A stretch of 34,610 nucleotides of DNA from an uncultured Bacteroidota bacterium. Lineage in GTDB: Bacteria > Bacteroidota > Bacteroidia > Chitinophagales > Chitinophagaceae. The first letter of the stretch is position 1, and each line of letters starts with the position of its first letter. Positions 1-11,490 of this stretch are shown one piece after another. The notes beneath the pieces are model-generated. The model saw nothing but the letters and a program-made list of their open reading frames with translations. It did no database searches and was not told the origin of the DNA. The position numbers and the translations under genes are program-made. The stretch spans positions 1 to 34,610 of the forward strand of contig CAIWHF010000235.1 of the NCBI GenBank assembly GCA_903912405.1, in the 5' to 3' direction.

Positions 1-153
1 AAATTATTGTAATGTATAAAAAAGCAAATGGTTAACAATCAGCTTTCATATTGCAATTTATTTTATTCTTTAATTTTTTCAAATTTGAGCCAATTTTGGG
101 GGTAGTTTTCCTCTCAAGGATTGTAATTTGCACTAAAATTTGTAGTTTTCAAC

Positions 154-1881
154 ATGATTCCAGTATTTAAACCCTTAGCAGTACCTAAACGGTCCTTTTT
201 ACCCCAAGACTTTACCATTACCACTTGGGAAGCTGTTGCACCTTTTGTGCAACAGCTTATTGATTTTCAAATACATACGTTAGAATTATTTAACCAATGG
301 CTCCTATATGTAAGTGAATTAGAAGCCGTTATTAGCGAGGATGCTTGCTGGAGACAGATTAAAATGACCTGCAATACACAAGACCCTAGCTTAGAAGAAG
401 CCTATACTTATTTTGTAATGGAAATAGAACCCCCTTTAAAGCCCTTAGCTTTTGAGTTACAAAAAAAACTAGATCAGACTTCTTTTAAAAAGGATTTAGA
501 TAGGGCTAGCTATTTCCCCTATTTGAGAGGTATTGCCAATGCCATAGCATTATATAAGGAAGAAAATATTGCCGTTCAGGCAGCTATCAATGTGCTAGCG
601 CAACAATATGGTGCTACCGCCTCCAAAATGACCATTCATTTTCAGGAAAAGGAATATACCCTGCAACAAGCAGCAAAATTTCTGCAAAGCAGTGATGCTG
701 AAATTAGAAAAGAAGTGTTTCATTTGATTTCCAAAAGAAGATTAGAAGACCAACAAGTGCTGAACGATCTTTTCGATCAATTGGTCACAAAAAGAAATCA
801 AATAGCATTAAACGCTGGTTTTGAAAATTATAGAGATTATAAATTTAAAGAACTGGGTCGATTCGACTATAGCGTTAAAGATTGTTTCGAATTTCATGAA
901 GCTGTCAAAGAGCATATTGTTCCCATTCAAAAGAAACTACTACAACACAAAAAATCTCTTCTAAAGCTTCCAGGAGCATTAAGACCATGGGATACCAGCG
1001 CTACTCCGCAAGGGCAAAAAGCACTGAGTCCATTTAGGGATGGTAACGATTTAGCAGCTAAATCAATTCAAGTATTTGAAAAATTGAACCCTTACTTTTC
1101 TTCTTGCATAGCAAGCATGCAATCGATGGGAAGATTAGATTTAGATAGTAGAAAAGGGAAAGCTCCTGGTGGCTATAATTGTCCACTAGCAGAAACTGGA
1201 GTGCCTTTTATTTTTATGAACGCCGCAGGCACCCATGGAGATGTTATTACTATGATGCATGAAGGCGGCCATGCATTTCATTCGTTTTTATCCCACCCTC
1301 TTACCCTTAGCGCATTTAAAGAATACCCAATGGAAATTGCCGAATTGGCCAGTATGAGTATGGAATTATTTTCCATGGAGCATTGGGATGTTTTTTATGA
1401 AAACAAAGAGGATTTAAAAAGAGCGCAACTAGAAGAATTGGAGCGCATTATTGACGTACTCCCTTGGATAGCAACGATTGATTCTTTTCAACATTGGCTT
1501 TATACCAATCCAGCGCATACGGAAGCTGAACGCACACAGGCTTGGATAGCAACCTTAGATAAATTCTCTACGCAAGAAGTAGATTGGAGTGGATTAGAAG
1601 CAATCCGTGCTGCTTCTTGGCAAAAGCAATTGCATTTATTTGAAGTGCCTTTTTATTACATCGAATATGGCATTGCTCAATTAGGTGCATTAGCTATGTG
1701 GCGCCAATACAAACAAAATAAAGAGCAAGCCTTAGCAAATTATTGTAATGCGCTGAGCTTGGGATATACCAAAACGCTGAAAGAACTTTATCAAATTGCT
1801 GGAATACAATTTGATTTTAGTCCGGCTTATATTAAAGAATTAGCTGCTTTTGTATCAGCAGCAATAGATGAGATGTTATAA
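154..1881 (+). CDS. M3 family oligoendopeptidase (PepF-like zinc metallopeptidase)
   Basis: 575-aa ORF with HExxH zinc motif in MMHEGGHAFHSF and downstream E-rich helix (EYPMEIAELASMSME), typical of M3 peptidases. Confidence 0.93.
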   Translation: MIPVFKPLAVPKRSFLPQDFTITTWEAVAPFVQQLIDFQIHTLELFNQWLLYVSELEAVISEDACWRQIKMTCNTQDPSLEEAYTYFVMEIEPPLKPLAFELQKKLDQTSFKKDLDRASYFPYLRGIANAIALYKEENIAVQAAINVLAQQYGATASKMTIHFQEKEYTLQQAAKFLQSSDAEIRKEVFHLISKRRLEDQQVLNDLFDQLVTKRNQIALNAGFENYRDYKFKELGRFDYSVKDCFEFHEAVKEHIVPIQKKLLQHKKSLLKLPGALRPWDTSATPQGQKALSPFRDGNDLAAKSIQVFEKLNPYFSSCIASMQSMGRLDLDSRKGKAPGGYNCPLAETGVPFIFMNAAGTHGDVITMMHEGGHAFHSFLSHPLTLSAFKEYPMEIAELASMSMELFSMEHWDVFYENKEDLKRAQLEELERIIDVLPWIATIDSFQHWLYTNPAHTEAERTQAWIATLDKFSTQEVDWSGLEAIRAASWQKQLHLFEVPFYYIEYGIAQLGALAMWRQYKQNKEQALANYCNALSLGYTKTLKELYQIAGIQFDFSPAYIKELAAFVSAAIDEML

Positions 1882-1885
1882 TACC

Positions 1886-2506
1886 ATGCTATTAAAAATA
1901 CATCCCGATAATCCGCAAGAGCGCTTGCTGCAACAAGTAATTGATTGCATAAAAGCCGGTGGGGTAATTATTTACCCCACCGATACGGTATATGGATTGG
2001 GCTGTGATATTTATAATCAAAAAGCCATAGAGCGTATTTGTAAAATAAAAGAGGTGCTTCCCAAACAAGCACAGTTTAGTTTTGTATGTAGCGATTTAAG
2101 TCATTTAAGCAACTATACAAAAAATGTAAACACCCCTATTTTTAGATTATTAAAGCAGTGCTTGCCAGGCCCCTATACGTTTATTCTGGAGGCCAATAAA
2201 GAAGTGCCGAGGCATTTGAAAATAAAAAAAGACACTATTGGTATTCGAATACCAGATCATGCAATTACGCAACAACTCATTAGCTTATTAGGCCATCCTA
2301 TCATGAGCATGTCATTGCCACCAAACGAATGGGACAGCTATGAAACAGACCCTGAAGAAATTTGGCAACGATTTTCTAAAGTTGTAGATTTAGTAATTGA
2401 TGGCGGTATTGGACAACAACAACTATCTACCATTATAGATTGTACAGCAGAAAACCCCCTTATCTTAAGAGAAGGTGCTGGTGCAATACCAGCATCCATA
2501 ATATAG
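1886..2506 (+). CDS. L-threonylcarbamoyladenylate synthase-like protein, YciO subfamily (Sua5/YciO/YrdC)
   Basis: HPDNPQERLLQQVIDCIKAGGVIIYPTDTVYGLGC, PGPYTFILEANKEVPRHLK, TIGIRIPDH. The ORF track starts at 1868, but the ATG at 1886 (MLLKIHPDNPQ) is the more likely start. Confidence 0.9.
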   Translation: MLLKIHPDNPQERLLQQVIDCIKAGGVIIYPTDTVYGLGCDIYNQKAIERICKIKEVLPKQAQFSFVCSDLSHLSNYTKNVNTPIFRLLKQCLPGPYTFILEANKEVPRHLKIKKDTIGIRIPDHAITQQLISLLGHPIMSMSLPPNEWDSYETDPEEIWQRFSKVVDLVIDGGIGQQQLSTIIDCTAENPLILREGAGAIPASII

Positions 2507-4597
<2,091 letters not shown>

Positions 4598-4599
4598 AA

Positions 4600-5748
4600 T
4601 TAGATAATGCGTTTTACAAATGTTATTTGTCTATCCTCTTCTTTAAGCAATAAAAGTCCGGGTGTGTATTTTTCTGCTATACATCCTAAATGGTTTTGCA
4701 TAGACAAGGCATTAGCGCCATTCCATGTGGCCCATTGTAATACATCCTCTAGTTGAACTGTAAAATTTTCGAGCAACACGTTGAGCTCGGAGCAAATATC
4801 CAATTGATCATTAGACGCTAAACTATCTGTGCCAATACAAATAGGAACGCCCATTGACTGGAGTAAGGCTATAGGTGGCAAAGTGTTTTCAATATAAAGG
4901 TTAGCATTAGGGCAAACACACCAAAATGCCTTTTCAAATCTTGCTTTAATTATTTCAATATCATCTTTACTCGTAAACGTATTATGCACCAACAATAATG
5001 GATGTGAAGGATTTATCCATGGCGCATAGGTAGCTAAAGAACTTTGACCACTTGCCTGAAAATGATCGGTATTCGTTTGTAAAGTTTCGTAGAGTCGAAG
5101 CATATGCCCTTCTTTAAAAAGATACAACTCGTTTTCTGCTGCACATTCTTGATTATGAATCGACAAGGTTGCTCCTTGCTGATGCGCATTTATTAAAGAC
5201 AATAATTCTTTAGAAAAGGAATAGGGTGCATGCGGTGTAATAGAACAGGATAAGTTACTCTTCTTAAATGTTGCTTCTATAGCAGTACTATATTGAAATC
5301 TAGCTTCTGCAAAAGGTGCTGCAAAACCCAAACATTCTATAAATGTGTGTATAGCAATTGGTGACTGTTGCTTTAAGGATAGCGAATCGTCGTTATTTGA
5401 AATATCACCAATAGCAACGGTACCTTTCGCAATAAGAAAATCATGCGCCACTTGCATAGCTAATTTTCTTTCTTCTAAGGTGCTGTGTGCACGCTGCAAA
5501 CTTATGGAGCTCAAAAAGGTAACCAAACCGGTATGTTTGGGAACTACTTGCTTTAAATGAGATAATTCTAAATGACAATGCGCATTTACAAAGCCCGGAC
5601 AAATGATGCCTTCATAATAAACATCTACAGCTGTTACTTGCTCATGGTATTCTACTGCTTCTATACAACCTGTTTCGTTTATACAAATAACCGAGTGTGG
5701 TGGTAAGAACTTTTTTCCATCATGTATTTTATCTGCTGCAATGCGCAT
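4600..5748 (-). CDS. Amidohydrolase family protein (MtaD / aminodeoxyfutalosine deaminase-like)
   Basis: Metal-binding motifs GFVNAHCHLELSHL, SITPHAPYSFS, HNQECAAENE and IGTDSLASND. Confidence 0.85.
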   Translation of the reverse strand: MRIAADKIHDGKKFLPPHSVICINETGCIEAVEYHEQVTAVDVYYEGIICPGFVNAHCHLELSHLKQVVPKHTGLVTFLSSISLQRAHSTLEERKLAMQVAHDFLIAKGTVAIGDISNNDDSLSLKQQSPIAIHTFIECLGFAAPFAEARFQYSTAIEATFKKSNLSCSITPHAPYSFSKELLSLINAHQQGATLSIHNQECAAENELYLFKEGHMLRLYETLQTNTDHFQASGQSSLATYAPWINPSHPLLLVHNTFTSKDDIEIIKARFEKAFWCVCPNANLYIENTLPPIALLQSMGVPICIGTDSLASNDQLDICSELNVLLENFTVQLEDVLQWATWNGANALSMQNHLGCIAEKYTPGLLLLKEEDRQITFVKRII

Positions 5749-5764
5749 GAAAGGATGCTTGATC

Positions 5765-6904
5765 TTATTTAAAATGTTTTAAAAAGATAATTTCTTTGTC
5801 TGTAAGAAAGCGCCATTTGCCTCTTTGAATATTTTTCTTGGTTAAATTAGCATACATCACTCTGTCTAGCTTTTCAACTACATACCCTAAGGATTCAAAA
5901 ATTCTTCTTACAATTCTATTTTTACCACTATGAATTTCAATACCAATGGTACGTTTAGTTTCTAGGTAAGCAATTTCATCAACCTTAATCAAGCCATCTT
6001 CTAAGGTTAAGCCTGCTTGCACTTTTTCAAAATCTTCTTTCTTAAAATCTTTATCTAATTCGGCTTGATAAATTTTCTTCACAGCGTTTTTAGGATGTGA
6101 TAATTTTTGAGCTAAATCACCATCATTCGTCATTAATAACAAGCCTGTTGTATTTCTATCTAATCGCCCTACAGGGTACATTCTTCCAGCATCTGCATTT
6201 TTAACTAAATCCATAACTGTTTTTCTACTGCGTTCATCATCGGTAGTTGTTATAAAGCCTTTTGGCTTATTCAACAATATGTATACTTTATCTTGCACAG
6301 GTTTTACTACTACTTGATCGTACATGACCACATCCGTTTCTTGAACTCTATAACCTGGTTCTGTAAAAACAACACCATTCAATGAAACCTTTCCTGATTT
6401 TATCAATGCAGCGGCATCTCTTCTTCCACAAATACCTGCATGCGCAAGATATTTATTGAGTGGCATAGCTGCTTCCGGAAGCTCTTCAAAATCTTGATTA
6501 TGATGAAAGCTCTTTTTAGAAATTAGTTTTTTTCCTGTTTTAGAAGTGCGTTCTGGGGTAGTTTTTGTTTTGGTATAATCGGTAACTTTTGGTGCTGGTC
6601 CGTATTGAGATACTGCAGCATCTTTTTTAGCATACGGTCTATCTTTTTTAAAGCTGGTGTCTTTAGCATTAAAAAACTCTTTTTTATTTTTCTCTTCTGT
6701 TAAACGATCTTGTTTACGCTCATTTTTATAAGCTGTTTTAGGATTCGTTTTTTTCATGAATTTATCAAAAGGGTGGGCACCCGCATCTTTTTTCTCAGAT
6801 TTGGATACGGTTGCTTTTTTATCACCTGCTTGTTTTGCCGGGCTATTTCTTTTAGCGGTTCCACTTTTAGGTGAATGAGTTTTACTATTTTTTCTGGGCT
6901 CCAT
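5765..6904 (-). CDS. RsuA/RluB-family 23S/16S rRNA pseudouridine synthase with a long basic N-terminal extension
   Basis: S4 domain MPLNKYLAHAGICGRRDAAALIKSGKVSLNG; catalytic YPVGRLDRNTTGLLLMTNDG; about 145-aa Lys/Thr-rich extension. Confidence 0.93.
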   Translation of the reverse strand: MEPRKNSKTHSPKSGTAKRNSPAKQAGDKKATVSKSEKKDAGAHPFDKFMKKTNPKTAYKNERKQDRLTEEKNKKEFFNAKDTSFKKDRPYAKKDAAVSQYGPAPKVTDYTKTKTTPERTSKTGKKLISKKSFHHNQDFEELPEAAMPLNKYLAHAGICGRRDAAALIKSGKVSLNGVVFTEPGYRVQETDVVMYDQVVVKPVQDKVYILLNKPKGFITTTDDERSRKTVMDLVKNADAGRMYPVGRLDRNTTGLLLMTNDGDLAQKLSHPKNAVKKIYQAELDKDFKKEDFEKVQAGLTLEDGLIKVDEIAYLETKRTIGIEIHSGKNRIVRRIFESLGYVVEKLDRVMYANLTKKNIQRGKWRFLTDKEIIFLKHFK

Positions 6905-6929
6905 AAATTTTACAATTCAATCGTAAAGA

Positions 6930-6937
6930 CAAAGGTA
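6930..6937 (-). promoter_or_regulatory. Bacteroidota-type -7 box (TAnnTTTG) upstream of the pseudouridine synthase
   Basis: Minus-strand TACCTTTG, 25 nt upstream of the start codon. Confidence 0.5.
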
Positions 6938-7002
6938 CAATCTTTGTGCATGCTTTTCTAATAACTTATCAAATTGAAATGTATCTTTAAAAAATAATAC
7001 TT

Positions 7003-7581
7003 ATGGCATTACTACCCTACTTTAAAAAAGGACTTATGGAAGCAGGCTGCGATGAAGCCGGAAGAGGCTGTTTGGCCGGACCGGTATTTGCAGCATCGGT
7101 AATTTTACCCAACGATTTTTATCACCCCCTATTAAATGATAGCAAGCAACTGAATGAGCATCAACGAGAACTATTGCGACCTATCATTGAGAAAGAGGCA
7201 CTAGCATTTGCTGTAGCTCAGGTATCGCCACAAGAAATTGATGCCATTAATATTCTAAAGGCTTCTTTCAAAGCAATGCATAAGGCCATTGACAATCTTC
7301 AAGTAAAACCCGCATTATTATTAATTGATGGCAATAGATTTACACCCTATTTAGGTATTGCGCATGAGTGCGTTGTAAAAGGAGACGGAAAATATGCTGC
7401 TATTGCAGCAGCAAGTATTTTAGCAAAAACCTATAGAGATGATTTTATGTTTGCCGCACATCAAGATTACCCTCATTATAAATGGAATGAAAATAAAGGC
7501 TATCCTACTAAAGCCCATAAAGCGCTTATTTTAGTACATGGGTTAACACCACTTCACAGAGTTACATTTAAGTATACGTAA
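7003..7581 (+). CDS. rnhB: Ribonuclease HII
   Basis: [62 protein letters not shown]. Confidence 0.97.
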   Translation: MALLPYFKKGLMEAGCDEAGRGCLAGPVFAASVILPNDFYHPLLNDSKQLNEHQRELLRPIIEKEALAFAVAQVSPQEIDAINILKASFKAMHKAIDNLQVKPALLLIDGNRFTPYLGIAHECVVKGDGKYAAIAAASILAKTYRDDFMFAAHQDYPHYKWNENKGYPTKAHKALILVHGLTPLHRVTFKYT

Positions 7582-8550
7582 TTATACCAATGGTAATTTA
7601 ATAATGAATGTACAGCCCTTTTCAGATGGCTCTTTAAGATAAATACTTCCCTTATGTTGCACTATAATTTTCTTAGTTAAATACAAACCCAAGCCTGTAC
7701 CTTTCTTTTTTCTTACTTGCTCGTTTCCTATTCTATAAAATTTCTTAAATACTTCTTGTTGCTCTTCTGCAGCAATGCCTTCGCCTTCATCTGCAATAGA
7801 GCAATAGGCCCATTGCTCATCGGCATATACCCTAATAGCAATGTTAGTAGCTGCAGGTGCATATTTAACGGCATTATCTAAAATATTATGAACGGCCAAT
7901 TGAATTAGAAAAGCATCTCCTAAAATGGAACAAGTAGTGGCACTATCCAATGTAAATCTATTGCCAAAGCGACTTGAAAATTGCTGGATACTTTGTGCTA
8001 CTAAATCAGAAAAAATAATTTTTTCTTGAACGGACTGATATTGTTTTCCTTCTATTTGAGAGGCCAAGAGCATATTGTTACACAGATCATTTAATCTATT
8101 GCTTTCTGTAACACTTCGTTGTAATAATAATTTTTGCTGATCAGAATCTAAATTTCGTTTTTCAAGCGTTTCTAGATTGAGTTTTATAGCTGCCAAAGGC
8201 GATTTCAATTCGTGGGTTACAGCCAACATAAAATTGTTTTGTTGTTTGTTAAGCCTATTGGTTCGGCTATAAAAACTAAAAACGACGGTTGCGCCTATTA
8301 AGATTACAATTAAAAAAGTGCTGCCCTCTGCAATATATTGCTTGGTTCTGCGATCTCGTTTATTCTCGATTTGTTGTAATTGCTGTTGAAAAGCAATGGT
8401 ATGTGTTTGATTTTTGTACTCGACTAAGAGCAATTGTTGTTCCTTATTAAATAAAAGCTGACTTTGCTTTTCTAGACTTATACCCCAAAATACCAATGCG
8501 GCTACTACATAAAAAAATAACATAAAATGTAATAGACTAATGCGTTTCAT
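7582..8550 (-). CDS. Membrane sensor histidine kinase
   Basis: Two hydrophobic segments; H-box AVTHELKSPLAAIKLN; N-box HNILDNAVKYAP; G-boxes DEGEGIA and GTGLGLYLTKKI. Confidence 0.93.
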   Translation of the reverse strand: MKRISLLHFMLFFYVVAALVFWGISLEKQSQLLFNKEQQLLLVEYKNQTHTIAFQQQLQQIENKRDRRTKQYIAEGSTFLIVILIGATVVFSFYSRTNRLNKQQNNFMLAVTHELKSPLAAIKLNLETLEKRNLDSDQQKLLLQRSVTESNRLNDLCNNMLLASQIEGKQYQSVQEKIIFSDLVAQSIQQFSSRFGNRFTLDSATTCSILGDAFLIQLAVHNILDNAVKYAPAATNIAIRVYADEQWAYCSIADEGEGIAAEEQQEVFKKFYRIGNEQVRKKKGTGLGLYLTKKIIVQHKGSIYLKEPSEKGCTFIIKLPLV

Positions 8551-8561
8551 AAAGAACAGAC

Positions 8562-9053
8562 TTAGTTGGTTTTTTGTTTTTCTACGCGTAAGCCCACTTG
8601 AAGAATTTCTGGCAATGGATTTTCACGCATGATTTGCTGAAAAGTAATTTTATACATACCCTTCTTGGTAAATTTTGTATGCCCGCTTGTTCCAGACAAT
8701 GGCATCAATTGCTCATAAATTTCTCCCATACCTCTTCCCAACCATTTCCCATTTTTATCGGCTAATGGAATCTCTACTTTACTTTCCACACCTTGTTTTT
8801 CGCTCGGCAATTGTGTAGTAATTGACAACCAAATATTTGAAAAAGGATAAGCATCGGTATGTCTAATTAGAAAATACAATTGATAGTTAGCTGCTGTATC
8901 TTCTATATTGAATTCGAAACTAGCCTTTTCTTTATGATCCCAAACATTATGATTGAGCGCAACTTGCTTTTGGTACATATCAATATGCGTGCAGCTTTGC
9001 ATGGCAATTACAAAAAATAATATTCCAATGGTAAGAAGGTATACTTTTTTCAT
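8562..9053 (-). CDS. gldH: Gliding-motility lipoprotein GldH family
   Basis: Lipoprotein signal with lipobox-like AMQSC; HTDAYPFSNIWLSITTQLP and GKWLGRGMGEIYEQLMPLSG match the GldH family pattern. Confidence 0.82.
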   Translation of the reverse strand: MKKVYLLTIGILFFVIAMQSCTHIDMYQKQVALNHNVWDHKEKASFEFNIEDTAANYQLYFLIRHTDAYPFSNIWLSITTQLPSEKQGVESKVEIPLADKNGKWLGRGMGEIYEQLMPLSGTSGHTKFTKKGMYKITFQQIMRENPLPEILQVGLRVEKQKTN

Positions 9054-9062
9054 ATTATATAA

Positions 9063-9941
9063 TTAGAGTGCATTTAAAATTTGTTCTTTTGCTTTTTCTA
9101 ATTCATCTTTCATTTTCACAACCAACTGTTGAATGGTAGCATCATTTGCTTTGGAACCTAGTGTATTAATTTCCCTACCTACTTCTTGTAAGATGAAACC
9201 TAATTTCTTGCCTTTACTTATTTCGTTATTATCTAAAACTTCCTTAAAGAAAACACAATGCTGCGTTAAGCGTTGTTTTTCTTCAGTAAAATCTAATTTC
9301 TCGATATAAAAAATAAGTTCTTGCTCAAATCGATTTGCATCTATTTGATCTGCAGGAATATGCTCTGCTATATGTTGCTGAATACGTTGTTTGATGCGCA
9401 CCATGCGATCTTGCTCCAATGGAATTATTTGAGATAATACGTCTTGAATAGTATTAATATTAGCTAATAATCCAGCTTTGATAACCGCTCCTTCAACCAA
9501 ACGGTGTTGCATGAGCGCTTCCATAGATAATTGTATAAATTGCTTAATTGCCATCCATTCTTCATCACTTAATTGCTCTGGCTGTTCTTGCGTTACCACC
9601 TCTGGCAATTGCATAAGCGTGGCTAAAATATGATCTTGACTTACTTGCAAATCTGCAGCTATTGATTGCATCGCATTATAGTAATACGTAGCCATTTCCT
9701 TATTTACTACCATAGGTCGTGCACTACCATCTTGCTTTATTTGCAAATTAAATTCGATAGAGCCCCTAACCAGTTCATTTTGAAGCATCGTTCTAATATC
9801 GATATCATGTGCACGAACTAAAGAAGGTAATTTCGTAAAAATATCTAGTTGCTTACCATTAAGCGATTTAATCTCAACAGCTATTTGTCTGTTTCCTATC
9901 ATCCCCTCGGTTCTTCCAAACCCTGTCATTGAATAAAGCAT
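9063..9941 (-). CDS. YicC family protein (stress-induced/endoribonuclease YicC-like)
   Basis: MLYSMTGFGRTEG start, EIKSLNGKQLDI, C-terminal GKKLGFILQEVGREINTLGSKANDATIQQLVVKMKDELEKAKEQI. Confidence 0.95.
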   Translation of the reverse strand: MLYSMTGFGRTEGMIGNRQIAVEIKSLNGKQLDIFTKLPSLVRAHDIDIRTMLQNELVRGSIEFNLQIKQDGSARPMVVNKEMATYYYNAMQSIAADLQVSQDHILATLMQLPEVVTQEQPEQLSDEEWMAIKQFIQLSMEALMQHRLVEGAVIKAGLLANINTIQDVLSQIIPLEQDRMVRIKQRIQQHIAEHIPADQIDANRFEQELIFYIEKLDFTEEKQRLTQHCVFFKEVLDNNEISKGKKLGFILQEVGREINTLGSKANDATIQQLVVKMKDELEKAKEQILNAL

Positions 9942-9989
9942 GTGAATACGAATTTCTAAATTGAATTAATAATTGGCGTGTAATAAACG

Positions 9990-9997
9990 CAAAGGTA
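9990..9997 (-). promoter_or_regulatory. TAnnTTTG -7 box upstream of yicC
   Basis: Minus-strand TACCTTTG, about 48 nt upstream of the yicC start. Confidence 0.45.
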
Positions 9998-10076
9998 TTG
10001 CTATTATACGATACAACAAATATAAACTTAGTCGTTAAAACTTTATAAATAATGCCAAAATCCTTATTAGTTTAGT

Positions 10077-10084
10077 TATTTTTG
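10077..10084 (+). promoter_or_regulatory. TAnnTTTG -7 box upstream of the EnvC-like gene
   Basis: TATTTTTG, 23 nt upstream of the ATG at 10108. Confidence 0.5.
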
Positions 10085-10107
10085 TTGAAATCGAAATTTG
10101 GCTTACC

Positions 10108-11424
10108 ATGCGCTTATTCATTCTCTTATTGTTCATTTTTTCAATTACCCACTCCGTAGCTCAAGTGCAACCTGCTGGCATGCCTACAAGGGCAGAGTTA
10201 GAAAAGCGTAAACAGCAATTGATGGATGAAATTGAATCCTATAAAAGAGAATTAGCGAATACCAACAAGGATAAAAATGCCACTTTAGCGCAACTTCGCA
10301 TTTTGCAAGAAAAATTAAACAGTAGAAAAAAACTAATTGGAAATATTAATCAAGAATTGGGAAGCATTACCAATTCAATAGCCACTTCATCCCATGAGGT
10401 AAGCAGCCTACAGCAACAATTGAATATTCAAAAAGCACGCTACGCTCAATCTGTGCGCTATGCGTATGCCAATAGAAGTTCGTATAACATGATGGCATTT
10501 ATATTTTCATCAAGCGATTTTAACGATGCCATCAGACGATTAAAATACTTGAAAAAATATAGAGATTACAGAGAACAACAAGCGGTGCTCATTCGAAAAA
10601 CGCAAATTAAACTCCACGAAAAAATTGATGATCTCAATGTCATTAAATCAGAAAAGGATAAATTACTGATGGCTGAAGTGCAACAAAAAAGAGAATTAGA
10701 GGCAGAAACCAATGAAACCAATAAAGTAGTTAAGGATCTAAAAGGAAGAGAAAAGGAATTGACTGCTCAAATAGAAAAAAAGCAAAGACAAACAAGACAA
10801 TTAAATACGGCAATTAGTAATATTATTCAAAGAGAGATTGAAATAGCTAGAAAAAAGGCAGAAGAAGAACAAAGAAAATTAGCGGCTAAGAGCACTGCAG
10901 CAAGCAAACCCAATACAGGAGGCTCGACTACTGTAGAACCATATAAACCAAAACCCGTTTCAACTTCTTACATTTCAAACCTTACGCCTTCAGAAGCCGC
11001 TTTGTCAGATAATTTTGAAGCTAATCGAGGCAGATTACCATGGCCAGTTGAAAAAGGCTTTATATCAGAGTTCTTTGGTACGCACAAACACCCCATTGCC
11101 GAGAAAGTATTGGTAGAAAATTTTGGAGTCGATATCAAAACAAATTCAAATGCTCCTGCCCGTGCTGTTTTTGATGGCGTAGTATCGAGTGTCTTTTCGG
11201 CGGGTATGGGTCAGACGGTTATGATTAACCATGGTAAATTTTTTACGGTATATTCTAAATTGGGTGCCGTATCGGTAAAAGCAGGAGATCGCGTAAAAAC
11301 AAAACAACACATTGGTGTAGTCGGTAATATAGACGGGGAAACCACCATTAATTTCCAAATTTGGAAAGTGGGCGCAAATAATAAAAGTGCTAGAGTAAAT
11401 CCAGAAGACTGGATTGCACGTTAA
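10108..11424 (+). CDS. EnvC-like murein hydrolase activator / M23 peptidase-domain protein
   Basis: Signal peptide, long coiled coil (residues about 25-250), C-terminal M23/LytM-like domain (GVDIKTNSNAPARAVFDGVVSSVFSAGMGQTVMINHGKFFTVYSKL). Confidence 0.93.
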   Translation: MRLFILLLFIFSITHSVAQVQPAGMPTRAELEKRKQQLMDEIESYKRELANTNKDKNATLAQLRILQEKLNSRKKLIGNINQELGSITNSIATSSHEVSSLQQQLNIQKARYAQSVRYAYANRSSYNMMAFIFSSSDFNDAIRRLKYLKKYRDYREQQAVLIRKTQIKLHEKIDDLNVIKSEKDKLLMAEVQQKRELEAETNETNKVVKDLKGREKELTAQIEKKQRQTRQLNTAISNIIQREIEIARKKAEEEQRKLAAKSTAASKPNTGGSTTVEPYKPKPVSTSYISNLTPSEAALSDNFEANRGRLPWPVEKGFISEFFGTHKHPIAEKVLVENFGVDIKTNSNAPARAVFDGVVSSVFSAGMGQTVMINHGKFFTVYSKLGAVSVKAGDRVKTKQHIGVVGNIDGETTINFQIWKVGANNKSARVNPEDWIAR

Positions 11425-11462
11425 TATTAAAATAGATTAATATTTTATAGTATTTACAGTCT

Positions 11463-11470
11463 TACTTTTG
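11463..11470 (+). promoter_or_regulatory. TAnnTTTG -7 box upstream of the YceI lipoprotein gene
   Basis: TACTTTTG, 20 nt upstream of the ATG at 11491. Confidence 0.55.
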
Positions 11471-11490
11471 CTATTCAAAATTATAAAAAC

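Noticed and set aside
1-153. AT-rich left-edge non-coding region considered for an RNA gene or promoter
   Set aside because: Only partial matches to TAnnTTTG (TAATTTG, TAAAATTTG) and no strong hairpin; insufficient for a call.
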